Assembly: GCA_905233415.1 (NCBI GenBank)
Contig: CAJOEX010000004.1
Location: 1-64,000 of the forward strand
Length of the DNA: 64,000 nucleotides
Reading direction: 5' to 3'
From: Paludibacteraceae bacterium
GTDB taxonomy: Bacteria > Bacteroidota > Bacteroidia > Bacteroidales > Paludibacteraceae
Part shown: one piece after another, positions 1 through 6,913 of the stretch
Layout of the letters: each line of letters begins with the position of its first letter
Numbering within the stretch: the stretch's first letter is position 1
Notes under the pieces: generated by a model
The model's database searches: none
What the model was told of the DNA's origin: nothing
What the model saw: only the letters and a program-made list of their open reading frames with translations
Translations under genes and position numbers: made by a program

Positions 1-7
1 TTTCGTC

Positions 8-55
8 CCTTCTTAACAGCCCTGTTCCTGCCCAGAAACAGGGCTGTTAAGAAGG
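8..55. terminator. Long perfect hairpin, probable 3' end signal
   Basis: A 19-bp perfect inverted repeat (8-26 pairs with 37-55) encloses a 10-nt loop. It lies just past the stop codon of the minus-strand secreted-protein gene that ends at 108. It has no clear T-run on either strand, so a classical intrinsic terminator is not certain; it could be a 3' stabilising hairpin or a repeat. Confidence 0.55.
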
Positions 56-107
56 ATGATTACTTGTCAATAAATTGCGTTTCTAAATGGAAACTATAAT
101 AAAACCA

Positions 108-692
108 CTAAAACGCTCTCACAGCCCGGACCAGATTTTTCAGTTTCTTCAATTCGGTCGCCACATCACCGTCCTCGTCTATATTGACTGCGTTTTTCCG
201 GTCGCATTCGCTACTGCTCCAGTACCAGCCTTTCTGTAGGGCTTTTCCGCCGTTTCGCCGCAACGCTTTGCTGATTGAACCGCTATGAATCTTTTGTCTG
301 TTGGCAATGTTAAACAAATAAGACAACTCGTTGCCTGACGGCAAATACCAGCCTGCGCCATGCGAATAGCACCATTGTACTGCCGGTGAATAGGCGAAGT
401 CATGAATAGCTTTCGAGTACGCTGCGCCTTCTTCGAGTTGGGATATTTTCGGCTTGGCTTCACAATTGTTCGGCAGGTCAAAAATATCTATTTTTGCATA
501 TTTTCTGGTGCACCATTGCGCCTTCGTATCCGTCATTGAAACCACCAGACCGTGTTCGCCGTCCGTATAGAAAATCACACCCCGAGAGCCATCGTCGAAT
601 GTATAAACATATCCGACACCGATACTTTCCTGCGCCATCATTGTTCCGAAGCACAGAATAAAACTGACTAAAACAAAAATCACCTTACGCAT
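108..692 (-). CDS. Secreted DUF1566-like (Lcl C-terminal domain) protein
   Basis: The product is 194 residues. I chose the ATG at 692 rather than the in-frame one at 722 because it places a typical signal peptide (MRKVIFVLVSFILCFGTMMA) at the N-terminus. The C-terminal half carries the pattern seen in DUF1566/Lcl domains: a W-x-LPS-x-x-EL segment (GAGWYLPSGNEL), a YWSSSE motif, and an ending in VRAVRAF. Function is unknown; such domains usually sit in exported or surface proteins. The gene stands alone, downstream of tRNA-Ala and facing the same way, and I see no clear TAnnTTTG promoter of its own. Confident that it is a real exported protein; the family assignment rests on motif resemblance only. 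Confidence 0.75.
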   Translation of the reverse strand: MRKVIFVLVSFILCFGTMMAQESIGVGYVYTFDDGSRGVIFYTDGEHGLVVSMTDTKAQWCTRKYAKIDIFDLPNNCEAKPKISQLEEGAAYSKAIHDFAYSPAVQWCYSHGAGWYLPSGNELSYLFNIANRQKIHSGSISKALRRNGGKALQKGWYWSSSECDRKNAVNIDEDGDVATELKKLKNLVRAVRAF

Positions 693-719
693 AGACCCGT
701 TATTAACTTTATTTATATA

Positions 720-759
720 CAAACAAAAGAACCACCGAGAAGGTAATTCTTTTTGTTTG
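720..759 (-). terminator. Hairpin after tRNA-Ala
   Basis: The arms 720-731 and 747-759 are inverted repeats with one bulged base. On the minus strand the structure begins directly after the tRNA discriminator base and its 3' arm is T-rich (TTCTTTTGTTTG), so it is a likely terminator or processing structure for the tRNA transcript. Confidence 0.5.
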
Positions 760-833
760 TGGAGTATAGCGGACTCGAACCGCTCACCTCAACACTGCCA
801 GTGTTGCGCTCTAGCCAGATGAGCTAATACCCC
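760..833 (-). tRNA. tRNA-Ala (anticodon GGC)
   Basis: Read on the minus strand, the 74 nt fold as a cloverleaf. The acceptor arm GGGGTAT pairs with ATACTCC with one G-U, the discriminator is A, the T loop is GGTTCGAGTCC, and the anticodon stem CAACA/TGTTG presents loop CTGGCAG, giving anticodon GGC for alanine. CCA is not encoded. A canonical promoter lies about 125 bp upstream, with a folded leader between. Confidence 0.95.
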
Positions 834-950
834 GCGCGTTCAGCACCCTCGGACTGCGTAAAGACCCCGTCTTTACGGGAAGTCTCTCGGGGCTTCCGCT
901 CTTCGGTCCACAAACACTTCGTTGGTTTGTGCCCCGAGGACTTTTCAAAA
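834..950 (-). other. Folded leader between promoter and tRNA-Ala
   Basis: No gene is visible here. There are four sets of complementary arms: 858-865/869-876 (GTAAAGAC/GTCTTTAC), 909-915/925-931 (CACAAAC/GTTTGTG), 886-893/931-938 (CTCGGGGC/GCCCCGAG, enclosing the previous one) and 939-945/948-954. The minus-strand transcript from the promoter at 958-989 would carry them as a roughly 115-nt 5' leader of the tRNA. Confidence 0.5.
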
Positions 951-957
951 AGTCGTG

Positions 958-989
958 CAAAAGTACAGTAAAATTTTGATATATGCAAA
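958..989 (-). promoter_or_regulatory. Promoter for tRNA-Ala transcript
   Basis: On the minus strand TTTG (989-986) is followed after 20 bp by TACTTTTG (965-958), matching the Bacteroidetes primary sigma consensus. It overlaps the divergent plus-strand promoter. Confidence 0.75.
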
Positions 990-1005
990 TATTTTTGTAA
1001 TTTTG
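975..1005 (+). promoter_or_regulatory. Promoter for the GNAT-like gene
   Basis: TTTG (975-978), 19 bp, TAATTTTG (998-1005), then ATG 22 nt later. It overlaps the minus-strand tRNA promoter, so the two polymerase sites exclude each other. Confidence 0.8.
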
Positions 1006-1026
1006 CGCGAAATTTGTGTATTTTTT

Positions 1027-2172
1027 ATGTCAAACAAGGAAATTTATACCGAATGGACTAAGACGCAAGAGCGCCTTCCGATATTTCTGCAACCCTGGTG
1101 GATGGATGCCGTTTGCGCCGGCAAAGAATGGGATGTTGTGTTAGTAGAAAGACAAAAGACCGATTCGCTCAAAGAAGAAAGCAGTCAGACGGCAGAAGAA
1201 AGCAGTGAGCAGGCAGAAGTCAGCATGACGTCAGCGCCAGCACCCGATGAGCATCCGATGAGCACCCGATCAGCACCCGATGAGCACCCGATGACAGACA
1301 AGGAAGAGAAGGAAGAGAAGGACATGGAAGAGAAGGAGATGGAGATGGAAATAGTGGCGGCAATGCCTTACCTGTTCCGCAAGAAATGGTGGATGAAGTG
1401 GATAATCATGCCACAAGAGACACAAATCGGCGGCATATGGCTGAATGAAAACCATGAGTTCACTTCCGAGGAACTGACCTCCGTCTGCAAGGAGATTGCA
1501 GACAAACTGGCGGAAATGAAACTACACTATTACTACCAGCAATTCCCCGTCGGCAGTCCTTGTCCGGATATTTTCAGGTCGCTCGGCTTCAAGATCAAAG
1601 AACGCGTAACGTACCGCATTGACAACCTGATTGACCTTGACAAAGTGATTGACAGATTCTCCAAAAACAAGAAACGGCAGTTGCAGAAAGCCCTTTCTTT
1701 GCACGCGGAAAACAAAATTACAGCGGAAGAATTTTATGCACTACACCACCTGTGGCTGTCCATGCAGAAGAAAAAAATATCGTATTCACGGGAATTTCTG
1801 CTGGTGCTTGAACAAAAGTTGCGCAAACACAATCAGTCGCAGATTCTGACGATATGCAATCCCGACCACGAACCCTATGCCGCAGCATTGCTTGTGTGGG
1901 ACAGCCAACGGATGTACTACCTAATTCCATGCTTCAATCCTGATTACAAGGAATCCGGCGCCGGTGCACTTTTGGTTTTGGAAGCCATCAAACTTGCGCG
2001 AGAGAAAGGAGTTTCGTTCGATTTTGAAGGCAGCATGATTCGCGGCGTAGCCCAGCACTACAAGCAGTTCGGTTCGCTACTGAACACCTATTACAGCGTC
2101 GAGAAATACTATAAATGGTGGTTCTGTTTCGCGCTATTCTGGAATTGGCTGAGAAGCCGGAAATACAACTAA
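1027..2172 (+). CDS. FemAB/GNAT-like acyltransferase with a repeat-encoded insert
   Basis: The product is 381 residues. I chose ATG 1027 (MSNKEIYTEW) because the promoter ends at 1005, which rules out upstream in-frame starts. The N-terminal (about 1-40) and C-terminal parts (about 110-381: YYYQQFPVGSPCPDIF, then KNKKRQLQKAL and GALLVLEAIKLAREKGVSFD) resemble the GNAT/FemAB-like acetyltransferase domain found in polysaccharide and peptidoglycan loci. Between them, residues about 45-110 are low-complexity, with Glu/Lys/Met tracts and the repeat APDEHPM encoded by tandem 11-bp units. The next gene, a glycosyltransferase, starts 6 nt later, so a role in decorating a surface glycan is likely but inferred. 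The substrate is unknown. Confidence 0.75.
   Translation: MSNKEIYTEWTKTQERLPIFLQPWWMDAVCAGKEWDVVLVERQKTDSLKEESSQTAEESSEQAEVSMTSAPAPDEHPMSTRSAPDEHPMTDKEEKEEKDMEEKEMEMEIVAAMPYLFRKKWWMKWIIMPQETQIGGIWLNENHEFTSEELTSVCKEIADKLAEMKLHYYYQQFPVGSPCPDIFRSLGFKIKERVTYRIDNLIDLDKVIDRFSKNKKRQLQKALSLHAENKITAEEFYALHHLWLSMQKKKISYSREFLLVLEQKLRKHNQSQILTICNPDHEPYAAALLVWDSQRMYYLIPCFNPDYKESGAGALLVLEAIKLAREKGVSFDFEGSMIRGVAQHYKQFGSLLNTYYSVEKYYKWWFCFALFWNWLRSRKYN
1239..1293 (+). repeat. Five tandem 11-bp units inside the GNAT-like gene
   Basis: Consecutive units of AGCACCCGATG begin at 1239, 1250, 1261, 1272 and 1283; unit 2 has T for C at position 5 and unit 3 ends in C. Eleven is not a multiple of three, so losing or gaining one unit would shift the reading frame, while three units (33 bp) are neutral. 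Confidence 0.95.
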
Positions 2173-2178
2173 ACGGCT

Positions 2179-3327
2179 ATGAAAGTCCTGTATTTGAGTG
2201 AGTGGTATCCGCACAGATACGATGCCATGGCGGGTTTGTTTGTGCAAAAGCACGCGATTGCCGTTGCCGGGCAAGGTGTGGATGTCTGCGTGCTATATCT
2301 TCACCATGACACTCAAATTCAGAAACTTGAGATAACGGACCAAACGCATGACGGAATTCGCGAGGTGATTGTCTATTATCCAGACAGTTATCTTTCCGCA
2401 CTTCGGCAAGGCTGGAAATACATACGCTCCAACTGGGGCAAACCGGATGTGTGCCAACTCAATGTGATAACGAAGAATGCGTTGTTACCGTTATGGCTCA
2501 AATGGCGGTACAAGACACCATACATAATTATAGAACACTGGTCGGGTTATCTGCCGGAAAACGGACAATACAGGCAGAGTTCGCGGCTACATCATTTTCT
2601 TGCCCGCATCGCCGTCAAACACGCTTCTCAAGTGCTGACGGTTTCGCAACGGCTAACCGAATGTATGCAGGCTTGCGGTTTGCGGCATCCGCATTACGGA
2701 CATATCAACAACGTAGTGGACGATTTCTTTTTCATGGAGAAAAGCGCCGAAAACAAAGCCCCGCAAACAAAGCGTTTATTGCATGTCAGCTGCTTCGACG
2801 AACGTGCAAAAAATGTCTGCGGATTACTGCGGGCTGTACAACAAGTGGCCCAGAAAAGGCAGGATTTTACGCTAACTATAGTTGGTGTCGGGGTTGATTA
2901 TGCGCAAGTGCGCACTTATGCGGACAGTTTGGAGTTCCCGAACAGAATGCTTCGTTGGACAGGAGAGTTGGCGCCGCAACAAGTGGCAGAAGAGTTTGGT
3001 AAGGCAGATATATTTGTGATGAACTCCAATTTTGAGAATGCGCCGGTAGTGCTATCGGAAAGTCTGGCAACGGGAACACCGGTGATTGCGACGCGAGTAG
3101 GCGGTATTCCTGAAATGATTTCTTCCATGTTCGGGCGTCAGGTTTCGCCGCAAAACGATAGTGAATTGGCGGAAGCCATTGACTTTATGCTGGACCATTA
3201 TACGGACTTTGACCCTGCCGCCATTCGTGCCAAAGGGCAACAATATTCATTTGCGGCTGTCGGGCTATCGCTCAAAAAGATTTATCAATCATGCACGGAT
3301 TCTTTGGTTCATATAAACAAAAAATAA
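2179..3327 (+). CDS. Glycosyltransferase family 4
   Basis: The 382-residue product is a GT-B fold glycosyltransferase of family 4. The N-terminal domain opens with MKVLYLSEWYPHRYDAMAGL (N-terminal beta strand plus glycine-rich loop). The C-terminal donor-binding domain has RLLHVSCFDERAKNVCGLL, then FVMNSNFENAPVVLSESLAT and GTPVIATRVGGIPEMI, where the E(x7)E-type segment contacts the nucleotide sugar. It follows the GNAT-like gene by 6 nt and overlaps the next gene by 37 nt, indicating one transcript. It probably adds a sugar to a lipid-linked oligosaccharide or surface glycan; donor and acceptor cannot be read from the sequence. Confidence 0.88.
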   Translation: MKVLYLSEWYPHRYDAMAGLFVQKHAIAVAGQGVDVCVLYLHHDTQIQKLEITDQTHDGIREVIVYYPDSYLSALRQGWKYIRSNWGKPDVCQLNVITKNALLPLWLKWRYKTPYIIIEHWSGYLPENGQYRQSSRLHHFLARIAVKHASQVLTVSQRLTECMQACGLRHPHYGHINNVVDDFFFMEKSAENKAPQTKRLLHVSCFDERAKNVCGLLRAVQQVAQKRQDFTLTIVGVGVDYAQVRTYADSLEFPNRMLRWTGELAPQQVAEEFGKADIFVMNSNFENAPVVLSESLATGTPVIATRVGGIPEMISSMFGRQVSPQNDSELAEAIDFMLDHYTDFDPAAIRAKGQQYSFAAVGLSLKKIYQSCTDSLVHINKK

Positions 3328-4919
3328 ACTGGGACTTATCGGCATTTGCTGTTCCTTCGTTTGTCACACGGACACATGAAGACAAGGCTCTGCAGTTGAC
3401 ACAGGTGACCTTGCCGAAGTTCCTCAGCGACAAGTATTTTACGGAAGAGGACGGCTGTTTTTTAGCTACGGAAGGAGTTTTGTTTGAAGCGGACAAACCG
3501 GCGGAAGCAATCGCCCGTTACCGCAAGGGAGAAACTGTATTTTGGGACTCATGGCGAGGTTCGTTTGCAGGCGTGCTGTATGACAGGCTATCAGACACAT
3601 TGCTGCTGTTTAACGACCAGACAGGCAGCAAAATGCTGTTCTACACACAAACAGAGAACGGATCCTTTTTCGCAAGCGATTTACGTGTTCTCGCTTGCAA
3701 TCTTGGTCTCCAAATGCCGGAAAAAGACTTTATTCAAGCCATTTTGGAACAAGGCTACTCTTCCGGCAACAAAACCTTTGTAAAAGGAATTCGGCGGCTT
3801 ACTGCCGGACAATACCTCCGGATAAGCGGAAAAAATGTGGAAATAGCCGACTACCATCATTTCAGCAACACGCCGTACGAATACAATGAAACCGAAATGA
3901 TTGCTGAAACGGACAGGCTTTTCCGCCAAGCCGTAGCACGTGTAATCCACAAAAACGAACAGGAGCATTTGCAGCATTTTTTCCCGCTCAGCGGTGGTTT
4001 AGACAGCAGGATGACGCAATGGATTGCGCACCAGATTGCCACGCAGCCGATTTTCAACTACACCTACTCGCAAAGCGGCCACTATGACCATCTGTTGCCA
4101 AAAGAAATAAGCCGCGCTCTGGGCAACGATTGGCAATTTTTCCCCTTGGATGGGGGCGCATATATTACAGACATAGATCGTGTCTGCAGCCTCACCGAAT
4201 GGCTGGTCAATTACATGGCTCCCATTGAAATAGCCTATTTTACGCAGCAGACATCTTGGAAACAAACCGGCGTGGTGCTGACCGGCATAAACGGCGACAA
4301 CATCCTTGCCACCGAAACCGACAACGCACATGAAATGGCGCGCATCTACGACCTCGGCTTTAACGGCAACAGCCTCGGTTCGCCACTTGTTTTGCAGCAT
4401 GTGACGGAGAGTTATTCGCCGTTCTGCGACGTGGATTTGCTGGATTATGTACTGCATGTACCGACCATTAAACGCCGCAACTACTATTTCTATGACCATT
4501 GGATTCTAACCCGTTATCCGGAAGCGGCGCAATGGCACCACAAGCATGAACAAATCGGACAGCGGCATAAAATGATTACGCTTGCCGGGCGAAACATCCG
4601 TCTGACAGAAGTGCCGAAACGCCTGATTATGTACGCTTTGAAGCGGCTGCACATCTACGACGCCTACCGTGCACAAGGTGATTCAATGAATCCTTACGAT
4701 GACTGGGCAAAAGCCAATCCGGCATTGGAGAAAACGCTTGACAACTATTTCGACACGCACAAACATCTGCTGACGACACAGGCACTCATAGCCATGTGCG
4801 AGCATAAAATGCGTATCGGTTCAATCATGGAAAAAGGAAAAGTCCTGACTATTCTGAGCGCACTTCAAGCGTTTGCTGATAGTGACGGACCAGCGAAACG
4901 AACCACAGCAGCTGGATAA
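3291..4919 (+). CDS. Asparagine-synthase-like protein lacking the N-terminal cysteine
   Basis: The 542-residue product has the two-domain layout of class II asparagine synthetases. An Ntn-type glutaminase-like domain (about 1-190) begins MHGFFG where active enzymes have MCGIFG, so the nucleophilic Cys2 is His. The synthase domain has an intact ATP-binding PP-loop (FFPLSGGLDSR, near residue 230) and a later GINGDN segment where typical enzymes have a GDGxDE-like motif. It should therefore be unable to draw ammonia from glutamine; it may use free ammonia or form another amide or ester. It overlaps the glycosyltransferase by 37 nt, so it probably modifies the same glycan or its carrier. The 3' end overlaps the convergent flippase gene by 71 bp. 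Confidence 0.8.
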   Translation: MHGFFGSYKQKINWDLSAFAVPSFVTRTHEDKALQLTQVTLPKFLSDKYFTEEDGCFLATEGVLFEADKPAEAIARYRKGETVFWDSWRGSFAGVLYDRLSDTLLLFNDQTGSKMLFYTQTENGSFFASDLRVLACNLGLQMPEKDFIQAILEQGYSSGNKTFVKGIRRLTAGQYLRISGKNVEIADYHHFSNTPYEYNETEMIAETDRLFRQAVARVIHKNEQEHLQHFFPLSGGLDSRMTQWIAHQIATQPIFNYTYSQSGHYDHLLPKEISRALGNDWQFFPLDGGAYITDIDRVCSLTEWLVNYMAPIEIAYFTQQTSWKQTGVVLTGINGDNILATETDNAHEMARIYDLGFNGNSLGSPLVLQHVTESYSPFCDVDLLDYVLHVPTIKRRNYYFYDHWILTRYPEAAQWHHKHEQIGQRHKMITLAGRNIRLTEVPKRLIMYALKRLHIYDAYRAQGDSMNPYDDWAKANPALEKTLDNYFDTHKHLLTTQALIAMCEHKMRIGSIMEKGKVLTILSALQAFADSDGPAKRTTAAG

Positions 4920-6114
4920 ACAGATAAGTGAATCCTACCCAAGCATAGGCACTAATCGTCGGTAGAAATCCACCGAAACGAGTGCCCAGAAACAGTACCA
5001 CTGCAACGGCTGCCACATAACCTGCCTCCATCCACATGGCAATCTTTTGTTTGGCAAACACATCGGACAGGAAGCAGATTGTTCCGCAAACAGGCATCAG
5101 CAGCAAGTAGGGATACATACGCCGGATGATTTGGGCACTTTCAGCCCACTCCGCGCCGAAAAGTACTGTTACCAACTGCGGCACAAAGAAATAAACAACC
5201 GCCATTCCTACTGCCAATACAGCCACCATCCATAGCATGAAACGGCATAGCAGCTGACGAATCGGCAATTGTTGCTGTACCGCTTCAGAGACTTTTTGGA
5301 ACAGCACTTGGTAACATGCCCGAGCAATAATATTCAGCGGAACGAATGCAGCCAGCAACGCCAATGAAAGATGTCCGACTTTCTCCAACCCGAAACACGG
5401 TGTCAGAAACCAGATGGGCAATGCCTGTCCCAACGAGTTAACCAATGCACGAGGCAGGTTGAACATCGGGAAATTGCGGTATTCCCTTGCTACAGAACGA
5501 CAATCGCTCCACGTTATCCGCTCCCAGCCTGCCCGTAGTTTTTTCCACGACAAACCGAGCGACAATCCTAACGAACCCAACTGCGCCAAAACCGTCGCCA
5601 ACGGCAAACCGATGGTTGTTTTGCCTGCAAAACCGAAACCTAATTTACCCGTAGCGGAAAACACCGACTGCGAGATCTGATAGCCGGACATCCGCATATA
5701 CTGCTGATTACGCAGGTAATTGTAATTCAGCACGTTCCAGAATCCGCTCAACAAGATAAAAACAGGCAAAAGCCAATAAATTTTCGTTAAATCCGGTGCT
5801 TTGAAAACTGCCGCTATCGATTTGGCAAACGGAACCGTCAGCGCCAAAAAGGCTGTCACCGCCAACAGTATTGTCAGGGACAGGACTGTCAGTGAAACGG
5901 TTTTCTTGTTTTCCTTTGGCAGAACTATCGCATACTGAAACTCAGCCGTTGCAAAAAGAACCGCCACTCCGGCTATGCTTGAGAACAAATTCAGCAACCC
6001 AAAATCGTCAGGAGAATACAACCTGGTCAGTACAGGATATACCAACAAACCAATTGCCTGCGCAACAACATTTGCAGTCAATAATTTGGCACTATCGCGA
6101 AAAATTCCACTCAT
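4849..6114 (-). CDS. Polysaccharide flippase (Wzx/RfbX-like membrane protein)
   Basis: The 421-residue, very hydrophobic product has about 12-14 predicted membrane segments and begins MSGIFRDSAKLLTANVVAQA, typical of the MOP-superfamily flippases that move undecaprenyl-linked oligosaccharides across the inner membrane. The LTRLYSPDDFGLLNLFSS motif near residue 30 is characteristic of this family. It faces the glycan genes and overlaps the end of the asparagine-synthase-like gene by 71 bp; both C-termini look complete. A TAATTTTG element lies exactly 8 nt before the ATG, so its mRNA may be nearly leaderless. Confidence 0.88.
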   Translation of the reverse strand: MSGIFRDSAKLLTANVVAQAIGLLVYPVLTRLYSPDDFGLLNLFSSIAGVAVLFATAEFQYAIVLPKENKKTVSLTVLSLTILLAVTAFLALTVPFAKSIAAVFKAPDLTKIYWLLPVFILLSGFWNVLNYNYLRNQQYMRMSGYQISQSVFSATGKLGFGFAGKTTIGLPLATVLAQLGSLGLSLGLSWKKLRAGWERITWSDCRSVAREYRNFPMFNLPRALVNSLGQALPIWFLTPCFGLEKVGHLSLALLAAFVPLNIIARACYQVLFQKVSEAVQQQLPIRQLLCRFMLWMVAVLAVGMAVVYFFVPQLVTVLFGAEWAESAQIIRRMYPYLLLMPVCGTICFLSDVFAKQKIAMWMEAGYVAAVAVVLFLGTRFGGFLPTISAYAWVGFTYLFIQLLWFVSLVRHYQQTLEVRSE

Positions 6115-6122
6115 TTTCGGTG

Positions 6123-6154
6123 CAAAATTACAGCTTTTTTAGCAAAACACCAAC
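6123..6154 (-). promoter_or_regulatory. Promoter for the flippase gene
   Basis: On the minus strand TAATTTTG (6130-6123) lies 8 nt from the ATG. The upstream box at 20-bp spacing is GTTG (6154-6151), one mismatch from TTTG. Confidence 0.6.
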
Positions 6155-6169
6155 TTTTTTGCGAAAAAA

Positions 6170-6201
6170 TTTGCTCATTTAATAAAAAAGCAGTAAATTT
6201 G
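6170..6201 (+). promoter_or_regulatory. Promoter for tonB-recG
   Basis: TTTG (6170-6173), 20 bp, TAAATTTG (6194-6201). The tonB ATG follows 27 nt later. Confidence 0.75.
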
Positions 6202-6228
6202 CAGTCCGAAACTAAGTTTTCACGCAAT

Positions 6229-6909
6229 ATGCAACTCAAAAAATCACAAAAAGCCAGTCTGGAGGACAAGAAATTGACCTACGTTCTATTAGGTTTCGTA
6301 TTCGTCCTCAGTTTATGCTATGTCGCACTTGAGTGGACGGAAAAAGAAGTCACCAAGTACGAAATTACAGACATGGATTTCCAATTTGAGGAGGAAATCG
6401 AGATTCAACAAACGTCACAAGAAACCACGCCTCCGCCTCCACCACCTCCAGTACAGGAGGTTGAGGTGCTCAACGTTGTGGAAGACGATGTTGAGACGGA
6501 GACTATCGAAATCAACACCGAGGACGACAAGGATGTAGAAGTCATTATTCAGGCACCTGTTGAGGTGAAGGAAGAAGAGGAGGAAGAAGAAGTCGTATTC
6601 GTTGTGGTTGAGAAAATGCCGGAGTTCCCCGGCGGACAGCAAGCGCTCTTCAAGTACCTTAGCGAAAATGTCAAGTACCCCGTCATTGCACAGGAGAACG
6701 GCATCCAAGGTCGCGTAATCTGCCAGTTCGTGGTGAACAAAGACGGTAAGATTGTTGATGTGGAAGTCGTTCGTTCCGGCGGTGACCCGTCATTGGATAA
6801 AGAGGCTGTCCGCGTTATCAAATCCATGCCGCCATGGAAGCCCGGTCAGCAGCGTGGCAAACCCGTGCGTGTGAAATACACCGTGCCGGTTAACTTCCGT
6901 CTCCAATAA
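6229..6909 (+). CDS. tonB: Energy transducer TonB
   Basis: The 226-residue product has the standard TonB plan. A short cytoplasmic N-terminus is followed by one membrane helix (LTYVLLGFVFVLSLCYVAL, about 18-36). A periplasmic spacer follows with a PPPPPPP run (about 72-80) and long acidic Glu/Val tracts. The C-terminal TonB box-binding domain (about 135-226) has FPGGQQALFKYL, GRVICQFVVNKDG and SMPPWKPGQQRGKPVRVKY. It passes proton-motive force from ExbB/ExbD to outer-membrane receptors such as the one at 56.4 kb. No exbB or exbD lies nearby. I chose the ATG at 6229 because the longer frame starts inside the promoter. recG begins 4 nt after the stop, so the two may be co-transcribed. Confidence 0.92.
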   Translation: MQLKKSQKASLEDKKLTYVLLGFVFVLSLCYVALEWTEKEVTKYEITDMDFQFEEEIEIQQTSQETTPPPPPPPVQEVEVLNVVEDDVETETIEINTEDDKDVEVIIQAPVEVKEEEEEEEVVFVVVEKMPEFPGGQQALFKYLSENVKYPVIAQENGIQGRVICQFVVNKDGKIVDVEVVRSGGDPSLDKEAVRVIKSMPPWKPGQQRGKPVRVKYTVPVNFRLQ

Positions 6910-6913
6910 GATT

